Of a stretch of DNA of 64,000 nucleotides, positions 1 to 9,199 are shown piece after piece. Source of the DNA: an uncultured Helicobacteraceae bacterium (GTDB taxonomy: Bacteria > Campylobacterota > Campylobacteria > Campylobacterales > Helicobacteraceae); assembly GCA_944323885.1 (NCBI GenBank), contig CALUUD010000001.1, positions 496,001 through 560,000 on the forward strand, in the 5' to 3' direction. The position numbers and the translations under genes were made by a program. Position 1 is the stretch's first letter. Each line of letters begins with the position of its first letter. A model generated the notes under the pieces. It was not told where the DNA came from and did no database searches. It saw only the letters and a list, made by a program, of their open reading frames with translations.

Positions 1-1509
1 GCGGCTATTTTAGCAGTTAGTATCTTTGGTATGCCTGTTGATAAAATGTTTTATAGTTTTATATACGGTGCTTTATATGGTATGTGGCCAATTGCATGGA
101 TTATTATTGCAGCCATTTTCTTATATAAGCTTACAGTAAAATCTGGTTATTTTGATATATTAAGGGAATCTATTATTGCTATTACTCCAGATCAAAGAAT
201 ACAGGTTATTTTGATTGGATTTTGCTTTGGTGCATTCTTAGAAGGTGCAATTGGATTTGGAGGGCCTGTGGCTATTACTGCAGCATTGCTTGTTGGATTA
301 GGGCTTAGACCTCTATATGCAGCAGGCCTTTGTATGATAGCAAATACTGCTCCTGTAGCTTTTGGTGCTGTTGGTATTCCTATTATTGCAATGGCAGGTG
401 CTGTTAATGTCCCAGCAATAGAAATTTCAGCTATGGCTGGTCATATGCTTCCTCCACTTTCTCTTTTTATTCCATTTTTTTTAATATTTTTAATGAATGG
501 TATAAATGGTGTAAAAGAGACTTGGCCCGTAGCACTTGTAGCAGGTGGTAGCTTTGCTATAGTTCAATTTATCACTGCTACATATCTTGGACCAGAATTG
601 CCAGATATAGCTTCAGCAGTAGTTTCAATTATTTGTGTAGCGGTATTTTTACGCTTTTGGCAGCCAAAAAATATTTTTACATTTGATGAGGCTGTAGGAG
701 GCAAAGCTACAATAGAAGCTAAGAAATATAGTATTAAAGAAATTATCTTGGCATGGATGCCGTTTGTTTTACTTATTGTAGTAATTATAATTTGGACACA
801 AGGTTGGTTTAAATCTTTATTTGCTCCAGAAGGTGTTATGGCATTTTCTGTATTTAACTTTAATTTTGAGAGTTTAGCAGAGATTATGCAAGTATCTCCA
901 GTTGTTCCAGTAGAAAAAGGACAAGTGCCTGTAAAATCTGTTTTTCAACTTTCTCTTATAAATGCTACAGGAACTTCAATTTTACTTGTTGCAATTATTA
1001 CTATGTTTATGTTGAAAGTTAGTGTTGGTACGGCAATAAAGACATTTGGTGAAACATTAAATGAAATGAAATTTGCAATTCTTACTATTGCACTTGTTGT
1101 TGGTTTTGCTTTTGTTTCAAATTATAGTGGTATGTCTGCTACATTGGCTTTAGCTTTAGCTCAAACTGGAAGTGCTTTTGCATTTTTCTCACCGATTGTT
1201 GGATGGATTGGGGTATTTTTAACAGGAAGTGATACAAGTTCAAATTTACTTTTTGGGACATTGCAACAATTAACAGCAAGACAACTTGGTATTCCAGAAG
1301 TATTGTTCTTAGCGGCAAATTCTGTTGGTGGTGTTGTTGGTAAGATGATTAGTCCTCAAAGTATTGCAATTGCATGTGCAGCTGTTGGACTAGTAGGTAG
1401 AGAGTCAGAATTATTTAGATACACAGTTAAGTATTCAATAATTTTTGTAATTGGTATAGGAATCTTTACTTATGCGATTGCATTTTGGATTCCTTGGTTA
1501 ATACCATAA
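1..1509 (+). CDS. lldP: L-lactate permease, LctP/LldP family (5' truncated by window edge)
   Basis: Inner-membrane lactate uptake transporter. The frame is open from base 1, so the first methionine at 31 is internal; about 502 residues are visible, and the family is usually about 550, so some 50 N-terminal residues lie outside the window. The protein is almost wholly hydrophobic with about a dozen membrane segments and carries the family stretch EGAIGFGGPVAITAALL near residues 80-100 and the conserved GSDTSSNLLFG loop near the C-terminus. H. pylori has two adjacent copies of this permease; whether a second copy lies upstream here cannot be seen. It ends just before a palindromic terminator shared with the convergent neighbour. 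Confidence 0.93.
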   Translation, partial: AAILAVSIFGMPVDKMFYSFIYGALYGMWPIAWIIIAAIFLYKLTVKSGYFDILRESIIAITPDQRIQVILIGFCFGAFLEGAIGFGGPVAITAALLVGLGLRPLYAAGLCMIANTAPVAFGAVGIPIIAMAGAVNVPAIEISAMAGHMLPPLSLFIPFFLIFLMNGINGVKETWPVALVAGGSFAIVQFITATYLGPELPDIASAVVSIICVAVFLRFWQPKNIFTFDEAVGGKATIEAKKYSIKEIILAWMPFVLLIVVIIIWTQGWFKSLFAPEGVMAFSVFNFNFESLAEIMQVSPVVPVEKGQVPVKSVFQLSLINATGTSILLVAIITMFMLKVSVGTAIKTFGETLNEMKFAILTIALVVGFAFVSNYSGMSATLALALAQTGSAFAFFSPIVGWIGVFLTGSDTSSNLLFGTLQQLTARQLGIPEVLFLAANSVGGVVGKMISPQSIAIACAAVGLVGRESELFRYTVKYSIIFVIGIGIFTYAIAFWIPWLIP

Positions 1510-1514
1510 AATAA

Positions 1515-1539
1515 AGATTCTAGGATAATCCTAGAATCT
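1515..1539. terminator. Palindromic terminator made of two inverted AGATTCTA words
   Basis: A perfect 12-base inverted repeat around a single A (realistically a 3-5 base loop) lies between the converging stop codons at 1509 and 1547. Each arm contains the over-represented word AGATTCTA or its complement. The T-richer flank lies on the - strand side. Most likely a bidirectional terminator. Confidence 0.6.
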
Positions 1540-1546
1540 ATCAATT

Positions 1547-2071
1547 CTAATATTTATCTTTTAAATTTACATATAGTTGAGCTTCTTTCTTAATATTCTC
1601 TATTTCTTCTTTTCTAAGAGGTCTTATTATCTTTGCAGGATTTCCAGATATAAGTGACATAGGTGGATATTTTTTATTTTTTGGTAGCAAACTTCCTGCA
1701 GTAACAAAACAATCGTCACCTACTTCTACATTATCAAGTATAATAGAACCCATACCAATTAAACATCTATTGCCTATTTTACATGCATGTATTATAACTC
1801 TATGTCCTATTGTTACATCATTTCCTATATTTACTTCAAGTCCATTTGCAAAACTATCATTATCTGGTTGATATGCATGTATTATTGCTAGATCTTGGAT
1901 ATTTGTTCTATCGCCAATAGTAATTTTATTTAAATCTCCCCTTATAACACTTCCAAACCATACACTAGAATCTCTACCTATCTTTACATCACCTACAATA
2001 TTTGTATTTTGAAAAATTTTTACACTGTCATGTATATCTGGTGTTTTTCCATTAAATTCTATAATATTCAT
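1547..2071 (-). CDS. Gamma-carbonic-anhydrase-like hexapeptide repeat protein (YrdA/PaaY type)
   Basis: A 174-residue left-handed beta-helix protein. Hexapeptide repeats run from about residue 15 to 130, and the three histidines that bind zinc in gamma-class carbonic anhydrases are present (H65, H90 and H95 in the contexts IIHAY and GHRVIIHA). This supports a zinc-containing trimer of the YrdA/PaaY group; members range from true carbonic anhydrases to proteins of unknown substrate, so the reaction is not certain. The ATG at 2071 has an AGGAAA ribosome site just upstream. It converges on the lactate permease and diverges from the next gene. Confidence 0.85.
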   Translation of the reverse strand: MNIIEFNGKTPDIHDSVKIFQNTNIVGDVKIGRDSSVWFGSVIRGDLNKITIGDRTNIQDLAIIHAYQPDNDSFANGLEVNIGNDVTIGHRVIIHACKIGNRCLIGMGSIILDNVEVGDDCFVTAGSLLPKNKKYPPMSLISGNPAKIIRPLRKEEIENIKKEAQLYVNLKDKY

Positions 2072-2134
2072 TTTTTTCCTTTTAGTAAGTTGGTGTTAAT
2101 CTACTTAAATATCATTTTAAAATATCTTAAAATT

Positions 2135-2140
2135 TATAAT
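2135..2140 (+). promoter_or_regulatory. Candidate -10 box (TATAAT)
   Basis: A perfect TATAAT directly abuts the ATG at 2141. If it is the real -10 element, transcription would begin near 2147 and the ATG at 2141 could not be used, favouring the TTG at 2198 as start of the downstream gene. Confidence 0.35.
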
Positions 2141-3868
2141 ATGGTGCTTTTTAGCTACAATAAAAATTTCATTTATTCTAGTTTTGAGAGTGTAGTTTTG
2201 GAATCATTTCAGAGTTTAAAATCAAAAGATGTTATAAAAAATATTTTATATATTGTATTTAATGTATTTTTTTGGATTATTATTTTTTGTATAACTTTAA
2301 TTAACTTTTATGCTGCTGGAAGCATCTTTGCTTATGAAGATAATCACGATCACCATCTAGCATTTTTTTCATTTCTTGGTGGAATGGCTGCAAATGGTAT
2401 ACTGCCTGGTATCGATTTTTATTCTCCACATTCTGTTTTTATTCCACTTGTTATTGGTATTTTTTTTAAATTTCTTGGCGTCAGTCAAGTTACACTTGGT
2501 ATTAGTGATGGGATTATTGTATTTATAACAATGATTTTTATTTATAAGTGTGCAAGATTTGTTATGCCAAGTATTTTTGCAAAATTATCTATTATTACGA
2601 TACTTCTTAGTCATAGTGGAAAGGACAATCCATGGTTTAATGATGTTATTATGTTATTTGTTGCTATTGGAATCTATTATTTTGCACTTTATTTTAGTTC
2701 TTCAAAAGCTTTAACTAAAAAAATAAGCCTTATTATTGTAGGAATTATTGCTTTTATGCTTCCATATATGAGGCAACAAGGTTTAGTAATTAGTATTTTG
2801 TTTTTAATATTGCCTACAATTTTGTTCTACACAAAGCAGATAAAATTAAATGACTATAAAATGATGATTTCTAATATCATTTACACATTTTTTATATCAA
2901 ATATATTATTTTTTATTTTTATCTTTATAAGAAATGGGTTTTTAGGGCTTGAAATTTTGTATACTAGTTTTGGTGAGCTTGTAGATATGGCACAGCCTGC
3001 CATTGGGTATGAAAATAGTATTTCAAGTGTTGCAAATTCATTGTTAAATTATACAGCAGATGGTATAGATTGGCATGGATATTCTATTAAATTCTTATCT
3101 TATTGGTTTATTGTTATTATTCCTTGTTTGTATTTTTTATATCAACCATTTAAACAATGCTATGCATTGAAAGTTAGTGTAAAAAAAGAAGATAGTATAC
3201 GATTTATTGCCTCATTAATTGTATTATCTACTATTATTTTTAACTATCCAATAAATGAAGATGCTAGAATGAGAGTTCAATTTGGTGTTGGTATATGGTT
3301 GTTTATAGAATCTTTAAGACTATGCTTCTATCATAAAAATATCAAATTTTTTTCTTTTATTGCCATATCAGTAGTATTTTTATTGATAAATCATTCTAAG
3401 ATTACACAGTTTATAAATAGATTTGAAATGAATTATATAAATATATTTAATACAAAGGATGGTTATCAAAAAATGCCAGATAGCTCACCATATAAATATA
3501 TGATGTTTAGAGATGATTATGCCTTGCATCTTAATGGCTTGTTATCAGGTATAGAAAATTATTATCAGAGTAATCCAGATGCAAAGATTATATTTAATGG
3601 GGAACTGGTTAATATTAATAATTTTTTATTTTTGTTATTTGGTGGTCCAAAAGTTGATATTGCACATAAGTTTCCTTATTATTATGGGACTTTTGATAGA
3701 GAGACAATTTTCCCAGAAATAAATAATGAATTTGATAAATATATTAATGAAAATAAGCCTATGATTATTGATTGTGAATTTAAAATAGATAATTTACCAA
3801 ATGGATACAAGGTTTTAGACAAAATAAATAATATGTGCAATATATTAATTCCAGATAATAAGGGTTAA
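2141..3868 (+). CDS. Polytopic membrane protein, probable GT-C type glycosyltransferase
   Basis: About 576 residues, with 10-12 hydrophobic segments followed by a soluble C-terminal part of about 130 residues. After the first membrane segment there is a loop with acidic and histidine residues (EDNHDHH) and then a stretch ([16 protein letters not shown]) resembling the first-loop pattern of GT39/GT-C lipid-sugar transferases, which suggests transfer of a sugar from a polyprenyl phosphate. I do not recognise a named family member. The frame is open further upstream, to 2009, but that part overlaps the divergent gene. The ATG at 2141 lacks a ribosome site, while TTG at 2198 has GAGAG seven bases ahead, so the start is uncertain. 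The downstream glyQ follows after one base. Confidence 0.6.
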   Translation: MVLFSYNKNFIYSSFESVVLESFQSLKSKDVIKNILYIVFNVFFWIIIFCITLINFYAAGSIFAYEDNHDHHLAFFSFLGGMAANGILPGIDFYSPHSVFIPLVIGIFFKFLGVSQVTLGISDGIIVFITMIFIYKCARFVMPSIFAKLSIITILLSHSGKDNPWFNDVIMLFVAIGIYYFALYFSSSKALTKKISLIIVGIIAFMLPYMRQQGLVISILFLILPTILFYTKQIKLNDYKMMISNIIYTFFISNILFFIFIFIRNGFLGLEILYTSFGELVDMAQPAIGYENSISSVANSLLNYTADGIDWHGYSIKFLSYWFIVIIPCLYFLYQPFKQCYALKVSVKKEDSIRFIASLIVLSTIIFNYPINEDARMRVQFGVGIWLFIESLRLCFYHKNIKFFSFIAISVVFLLINHSKITQFINRFEMNYINIFNTKDGYQKMPDSSPYKYMMFRDDYALHLNGLLSGIENYYQSNPDAKIIFNGELVNINNFLFLLFGGPKVDIAHKFPYYYGTFDRETIFPEINNEFDKYINENKPMIIDCEFKIDNLPNGYKVLDKINNMCNILIPDNKG

Positions 3869-3869
3869 A

Positions 3870-4772
3870 ATGCTTAGTTTTTGTGATATTTTATTGAAAC
3901 TTCAAGAATTTTGGAAAGATAAGGGCTGTCTTATTTTGCAACCTTATGATATACCAGCAGGTGCAGGCACATTTCATCCAGCCACATTATTAAGGAGTCT
4001 AGATTCAAAACCTTGGAGTGTAGCTTATGTTGCACCATCAAGGAGACCTACAGATGGAAGATATGCTCAAAATCCAAATAGACTTGGTAGTTATTATCAA
4101 TTTCAGGTATTAATAAAACCAAGTCCAGATAATATTCAAGATATGTATTTGGATAGCCTCCATTATATTGGTATTGATACTAATAAACACGATGTGAGAT
4201 TTATTGAGGATAATTGGGAGTCTCCAACTCTTGGTGCTTGGGGTCTTGGCTGGGAAGTATGGCTTGATGGCATGGAAGTGACACAATTTACATATTTTCA
4301 GCAAGTAGGAGGAGTTTCTTGTTATCCAATACCAATTGAAATCACATATGGGGTAGAGCGTCTTGCTATGTATATTCAAGGTGTAGAATCTATATTTGAT
4401 ATAGAATTCTCAAAGACAGATTCAAATGTTGTTAGTTATGCAGATGTTCATTTAGAGAGTGAATGGGAATTTTCAAAATATAATTTTGAAATTGCTAATA
4501 CAAAAATGTTATTTACGCTGTTTGATGAAATGCAAAATGAAGCAAGATTGTCGTTAGAGGCAAATTTGCCACTTCCTGCGTATGATTATACTATGATGTG
4601 CTCTCATTTTTTTAATATTTTAGATGCTAGAAAGGCTATTTCTGTCACACAAAGACAAAATTATATTTTAAAAATTAGAGAATTATCAAAATCTTGTGCT
4701 GTAATGTATAAAGAACAGGAAGATAGTAGATTAAAAAGGCTAAGTGATGCTAAAACTAGCAGAGATTTATAG
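3870..4772 (+). CDS. glyQ: Glycyl-tRNA synthetase alpha subunit
   Basis: Class II synthetase catalytic subunit that, with the beta subunit GlyS, charges tRNA-Gly. The 300-residue length is standard. The opening [17 protein letters not shown] and the central [15 protein letters not shown] segment (about residues 112-126) are family hallmarks, along with [11 protein letters not shown] near 160-170. glyS is not in the window, as is usual in this group where the two subunits are unlinked. It starts one base after the preceding gene, and its last 26 bases overlap the Nif3-like gene, so translation is probably coupled. Confidence 0.97.
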   Translation: MLSFCDILLKLQEFWKDKGCLILQPYDIPAGAGTFHPATLLRSLDSKPWSVAYVAPSRRPTDGRYAQNPNRLGSYYQFQVLIKPSPDNIQDMYLDSLHYIGIDTNKHDVRFIEDNWESPTLGAWGLGWEVWLDGMEVTQFTYFQQVGGVSCYPIPIEITYGVERLAMYIQGVESIFDIEFSKTDSNVVSYADVHLESEWEFSKYNFEIANTKMLFTLFDEMQNEARLSLEANLPLPAYDYTMMCSHFFNILDARKAISVTQRQNYILKIRELSKSCAVMYKEQEDSRLKRLSDAKTSRDL

Positions 4773-5469
4773 GTATTTAGATAGTATATCACCATTTTCA
4801 TTGCAAATGGAGTGGGATAATAGTGGTCTTTTGATAGGTAATATGGAATCTAGTATAAAAGATATTTATCTTACACTTGAAGTTACAAAAGAGTTAGCAT
4901 TGAGTGCAAATGAAGATACTCTCATTATCTCTCATCATCCACTCATTTTTAAAGGACTAAAAAAGCTTGATTTTAGTGATTATCCAAGTAATATTATTGA
5001 AATTCTAATAAAAAAGAATATTTCATTAATATCAATGCATACAAATTTTGATAAGACACATCTTAATAAATATTTTGTAGAGAAGATTCTAGGGTTTAGC
5101 AGTTATTGTATGTGTGATATTTGTTGTATTGTTGATGGTGAATTTTTATTTGATGATTTACTAAAAAAATTTAATTATCCTATAAGGTTTAGTAAATGTA
5201 GGGATATTGTTGGCAAGATTGGAATAATATGTGGCTCTGGTATGAGTGAATTTGATTTGATGTGTAAGAAATATAATATTGATTGCATTATTACTGGTGA
5301 TGTTAAATACCATGATGTTATGAAATACAAGAGTCTTGGAATTTCAATTATTGATGCAAATCATTATAATTCAGAGTGTTTTTTTGGAGATGTGCTATAT
5401 TCTTATTTGAAAGATATTTCCTATAATGCTATAATTTTTGATTTAGAGAATCCATTTAGCACTAAGTAA
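4747..5469 (+). CDS. Nif3-like dinuclear metal centre protein (YbgI / DUF34 family)
   Basis: A 240-residue protein of the NIF3/YbgI family, often mislabelled GTP cyclohydrolase type 2; its biochemical role is not settled. The dinuclear metal ligands are visible: the HHP pair at residues 63-64 ([10 protein letters not shown]), the [12 protein letters not shown] segment, and the C-terminal NHYNSE with histidine and glutamate. I start at the ATG at 4747; a GTG lies directly before it at 4744. The reading frame overlaps the end of glyQ. The gene order glyQ, this gene, zinc-ribbon protein is the same in H. pylori. Confidence 0.9.
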   Translation: MLKLAEIYRYLDSISPFSLQMEWDNSGLLIGNMESSIKDIYLTLEVTKELALSANEDTLIISHHPLIFKGLKKLDFSDYPSNIIEILIKKNISLISMHTNFDKTHLNKYFVEKILGFSSYCMCDICCIVDGEFLFDDLLKKFNYPIRFSKCRDIVGKIGIICGSGMSEFDLMCKKYNIDCIITGDVKYHDVMKYKSLGISIIDANHYNSECFFGDVLYSYLKDISYNAIIFDLENPFSTK

Positions 5470-5485
5470 TGATGAAGGAATTAAA

Positions 5486-6190
5486 ATGAATAAAGACTTG
5501 CAAAATCTAATTTCATTAGCTCAAATTGATAAAGAGGCATCACAATTAGAACCTCAGATAACAAATATTGAAAATGAATTAAATGAAAAAATTAAGCTTC
5601 AAACACAGGTCCAAGATGAATTAGAAGATTTGCGAAATAGTGTAAAGAAGGCAAAAGTGAGTATAAATACAAATGAATTAATGATTCAAGAAAACAATGA
5701 TAAGATTGAGCAAATTGATAAGAAGATGTCAAGTGTGAAGAGTGAACAAGAATTAAGAGCTCTTGATGCAGAGAATGGGCTTGCAAAAGAAAAGATTGCA
5801 TATGCAAATGAGCAAATATCAAAGCTTGAAAAAGAATTAGAAAATTTTGCAAGTAAAGAACAAGAAATACAAAATAGAATCCAAGAATTAGAACAAGAAA
5901 TACAAGATGATAGAGAAGAAGCACAAAAAAAGACTGCAAAAGTTAGAGCTGAACTTAAAAAAATATTTGATAATAAAGAAAAAATAGCAAAAACAATAGA
6001 TAATAAAGTATTAATTTTCTATGAAAAGATAAGAAAATGGGCCAAAGATACAAGTGTTGTTGCTGTCAAAAAACAGGCTTGTAGTGGGTGCTATATCAGG
6101 ATAAATGATATGGTATATAGTGAGCTTTTAAGATCTGATGATATTATAACTTGCCCTCATTGTGGCAGAATACTATATATAGAACAATAG
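5486..6190 (+). CDS. flgZ: Coiled-coil zinc-ribbon protein (HP0958/FlgZ, CdsZ family)
   Basis: A 234-residue protein whose first 170 residues are a long charged coiled coil and whose C-terminus is a zinc ribbon with C199, C202, C223 and C226 (CSGC and CPHC). In H. pylori the homologue HP0958 protects the sigma factor RpoN from turnover and binds flaA mRNA, so it is needed for flagella; I infer the same role here from architecture and identical gene neighbourhood. The ATG follows a GAAGGAA site. The name flgZ is by analogy. Confidence 0.85.
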   Translation: MNKDLQNLISLAQIDKEASQLEPQITNIENELNEKIKLQTQVQDELEDLRNSVKKAKVSINTNELMIQENNDKIEQIDKKMSSVKSEQELRALDAENGLAKEKIAYANEQISKLEKELENFASKEQEIQNRIQELEQEIQDDREEAQKKTAKVRAELKKIFDNKEKIAKTIDNKVLIFYEKIRKWAKDTSVVAVKKQACSGCYIRINDMVYSELLRSDDIITCPHCGRILYIEQ

Positions 6191-6197
6191 GATTTTT

Positions 6198-7361
6198 GTG
6201 TTTGCCACTATTTATTATATTTTTTGTGGCATATTATATTTATTGTCACTTCCATTTTTAATCTTTCTTTGTATCTTTAAGCCAAAATATAGAGATTCTA
6301 TACCTGGTAGGTTTTTTTTATGTAATACTTCTTTTAGAGGGGATGTTTGGATACATGCTTGTTCTCTTGGAGAAATTAATTCGATAGAATTTTTAAAACC
6401 ATACTTAAAAGAAAAAGTTATTATATCAACTATAACCAATACAGGCTATGCAAGAGCATTAGAAATTTTTGGTAGTAATAAAAATGTAGAAGTTAAATTC
6501 TTGCCATTTGAACTTTTTTTACCATTCTTGATGCCAAAAAATCTAAATAAATTGATTGTTCTTGAAGCTGAGCTTTGGTTTATGTTGTTCTTTTATTCTA
6601 AAAGTATAGGTGCAGATACAATTTTATTGAATGCTAGAATCTCATCAAAATCATTCCCAAAGTATAAAAAAATTTCTTTTTTTTATAGACAGATTTTTAA
6701 GTATATTGATTTGGTTTTATGTCAATTAGAAGATGATAAAGATAGATTAATTGAACTTGGTGCCAAGAACATAGAAGTATTTGGTAATATTAAAGCACTA
6801 AATAAATTTAGAATTTCTAAGCAATTTGATAGATTTGAAGGTAGTTTGATTTTTGCAGCAAGCACTCATAGAGGTGAAGAAGATTTGATATTAAGAAATT
6901 ATGTAGATTCTATTTTAAATTCTAAAAAATATAGGCTTTGTATTGCCCCACGCCATCCAGAGAGATTTGATGAAGTTTGGGAGTTATTGCAAAAGTATGG
7001 CATTAGTTGTGCTAAGTTTAGTGAAGTTGGATTGGATTATAGTTATGATGTGATTTTAGTTGATATGATGGGTGAATTATTAAATATATATAATGTTTCG
7101 GATATTGTCATACTTGGTGGAAGTTTTGTTAAAGTTGGAGGGCATAATCCTCTTGAATGTGCATTTTTTAATGTAAAGTTAATTTCTGGAGTATATATTT
7201 TTAATCAGTATGCATTGTTTGATTTGATAAGTAATTATAAAATTGTAAAAAATGATGAATTAAAATCAACTTTTGAATCTCTAGAATCTTTGGAAAATAG
7301 CTATATTAAAAACCAAGATGATAAATTAAATAAATTAATGCAATTATTGGATTTTAGATGA
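6198..7361 (+). CDS. waaA: 3-deoxy-D-manno-octulosonic acid (Kdo) transferase
   Basis: Adds Kdo from CMP-Kdo to the lipid A precursor at the cytoplasmic face of the inner membrane. The 387-residue protein has one N-terminal membrane anchor (about residues 3-27), the GT30 opening with the catalytic glutamate (E59 in HACSLGEINS), and the C-terminal GGSFVKVGGHNPLE loop that binds the nucleotide. The start is a GTG with AGGA five bases upstream. Its stop overlaps the next gene by four bases (ATGA). Lipid A gene lpxK and an MsbA-like exporter are elsewhere in the window. Confidence 0.95.
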   Translation: MFATIYYIFCGILYLLSLPFLIFLCIFKPKYRDSIPGRFFLCNTSFRGDVWIHACSLGEINSIEFLKPYLKEKVIISTITNTGYARALEIFGSNKNVEVKFLPFELFLPFLMPKNLNKLIVLEAELWFMLFFYSKSIGADTILLNARISSKSFPKYKKISFFYRQIFKYIDLVLCQLEDDKDRLIELGAKNIEVFGNIKALNKFRISKQFDRFEGSLIFAASTHRGEEDLILRNYVDSILNSKKYRLCIAPRHPERFDEVWELLQKYGISCAKFSEVGLDYSYDVILVDMMGELLNIYNVSDIVILGGSFVKVGGHNPLECAFFNVKLISGVYIFNQYALFDLISNYKIVKNDELKSTFESLESLENSYIKNQDDKLNKLMQLLDFR

Positions 7362-8089
7362 TGGATAAAGCATATAAAATATTATCGATAAAGGAAAATA
7401 TTTCAAATAGAAAAGCTAAAGAATTATTAGATTTAGGACTTGTATTTTCAAATGGTAAAAAGATTCGTGCAAGTGATGTTATATCTAATAAGACACCATT
7501 GAAATTAATGACACTAGAGAAACCAAAAGTTATTTTTGAAGATAAATTTATACTTGCTATTAATAAACCACCTTTTTTTGATTCTTATGATTTAGAAAAA
7601 AAATTTAATGGCTGGAGTTTGCTTAATCGTCTAGATAAACAGACAAGTGGTGTGATACTTTTGACAAAAGATGATGATTTTAAGAAGAGAGTAATTAATG
7701 AATTTAAAAATGAAAAAGTTTATAAGGAATATTTAGCATTGGTTAAAGGAATTATTCCACAAGAAATTACTATAAATAAACCTATCTTGACTATAAAAGG
7801 TAATTTTGCAAAAAGTAAAATTGACAATAAACTAGGCAAAAGAGCAGTAACAAAGATTGTTCCACTTAAACTGATTAATAAAAATACTTTATTAAAAGTT
7901 ATTATACAAACTGGACGAACACATCAAATTAGACTTCATTTGGATTCTATTAAACATCCCATATTAGGTGATAATATTTATGGCAAAATACCTTTTGATA
8001 GATTAATGCTTCATAGTTATAAAATATCTATATTTGATTACGAATTTTGTAGTGATGAGGGTAGTTTTTGGAAATATCTACAAGATTGA
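7358..8089 (+). CDS. RluA-family RNA pseudouridine synthase
   Basis: Converts uridine to pseudouridine in rRNA or tRNA. The catalytic motif is NRLDKQTSGV with aspartate D93, and the second family motif QTGRTHQIRLHL is present near the C-terminus. Residues 14-48 look like a short S4-type RNA-binding element. At 243 residues it is shorter than RluD, so the exact target base is unknown. The start overlaps the waaA stop in an ATGA, and its end overlaps the next small gene by about 20 bases. Confidence 0.92.
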   Translation: MMDKAYKILSIKENISNRKAKELLDLGLVFSNGKKIRASDVISNKTPLKLMTLEKPKVIFEDKFILAINKPPFFDSYDLEKKFNGWSLLNRLDKQTSGVILLTKDDDFKKRVINEFKNEKVYKEYLALVKGIIPQEITINKPILTIKGNFAKSKIDNKLGKRAVTKIVPLKLINKNTLLKVIIQTGRTHQIRLHLDSIKHPILGDNIYGKIPFDRLMLHSYKISIFDYEFCSDEGSFWKYLQD

Positions 8090-8376
8090 TTGATAATGCA
8101 ATTGAGATATTAATTGATGGTGTTTTAAATGATTATAATGAATATATAGAGGTAAAGAATATTATACAATCAGCAATTAATAATGATATAAAAGTAATAT
8201 TTTATTTTGTTAATTCAAGTTCTATTAGTTCTTATATTTTAGGTTATATTCTAAAATTAAAAGAAGTTGACAAAAAACATATAGATATTATAGTAGGAAA
8301 TTCTAAATTACATCATTTTCTACAAAGTATAGAATTTGATAACTTTTTTAAGATAAAGATAAAAGAATATGAATAA
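8068..8376 (+). CDS. Small STAS-like protein
   Basis: About 102 residues, probably starting at TTG 8068 (GAGGGT lies seven bases upstream) or at TTG 8086. The central pattern, a beta strand with IKVIFYFVNSSSISSY, a helix GYILKLKEV, then DIIVGNSKLHHFLQSIEF, follows the layout of STAS (anti-sigma-factor antagonist) domains, where the serine after the first strand is the phosphorylated residue. This match is by eye only. It overlaps the gene before it and the lgt start, so it is co-translated with them. Partners such as an anti-sigma kinase are not seen nearby. Confidence 0.65.
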   Translation: MEISTRLIDNAIEILIDGVLNDYNEYIEVKNIIQSAINNDIKVIFYFVNSSSISSYILGYILKLKEVDKKHIDIIVGNSKLHHFLQSIEFDNFFKIKIKEYE

Positions 8377-9190
8377 TTGGAATCTAATATATCAACATTT
8401 TGATCGTGTTGCGATTAATATTTTTGGAATAAATATATATTGGTATGGAATATGCTATGCACTAGCATTGGTTATTGCTTTTTTAGGTATTAAATATTTT
8501 ATTAAAAAGGACAAGTATCCAATCAATAATAATGAATTAGATATATTTTTTATCTATATTGAAATTGGTATTATTTTAGGTGCTAGAATAGGATATATTT
8601 TAATATATGATCCAAATACTGTACACTATCTATTGCATCCTTGGGAGATATTTAACCCATTTGCAAATGGTAAATTTGTAGGCATTAGTGGAATGAGCTA
8701 TCATGGTGCAGTTTTTGGATTTATTACTGGAGCATATCTATATGCTAAACGGTATAAAAAATCTGTATTGCTTTTGATGGATTCTACTGCCATTGCATTA
8801 CCACTTGGGTATATTTTAGGAAGGATTGGCAATTTTTTAAATCAAGAATTAGTTGGTAGAGAGACAGATCTTGCAATTGGAATTTTAGTAAATGACAAGC
8901 TTGTTCATCCAAGTCAATTGTATGAAGCTTTTTTAGAAGGCTTTTGTGTTTTTATTATTTTATTTTTTATTAGACGCAGACTAAAATATCAAGGTGAATT
9001 AATAGGTTTATATTTATTCTTTTATTCCATTGCTAGATTTATTGCAGAATTTTTTAGAGAAGCAGATTCTCAAATTGGATATTTTTATGGAATCTCAATG
9101 GGTCAAATATTATCTATAATTACTATTGTTATATCAATAATATTTTTGTTTATTATTCACAAAAAATCGATTAAAAAGCAGCAATTATAA
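8369..9190 (+). CDS. lgt: Prolipoprotein diacylglyceryl transferase
   Basis: Inner-membrane enzyme that moves diacylglycerol from phosphatidylglycerol onto the lipobox cysteine of prolipoproteins. The 273-residue protein has about seven membrane segments and the Lgt signature GRIGNFLNQELVGRETD around residue 150. The conserved SYHGAVFG segment near 110 is also present. The ATG overlaps the preceding stop codon. Same neighbours as in H. pylori. Confidence 0.97.
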   Translation: MNNWNLIYQHFDRVAINIFGINIYWYGICYALALVIAFLGIKYFIKKDKYPINNNELDIFFIYIEIGIILGARIGYILIYDPNTVHYLLHPWEIFNPFANGKFVGISGMSYHGAVFGFITGAYLYAKRYKKSVLLLMDSTAIALPLGYILGRIGNFLNQELVGRETDLAIGILVNDKLVHPSQLYEAFLEGFCVFIILFFIRRRLKYQGELIGLYLFFYSIARFIAEFFREADSQIGYFYGISMGQILSIITIVISIIFLFIIHKKSIKKQQL

Positions 9191-9199
9191 GAGGTTAAA

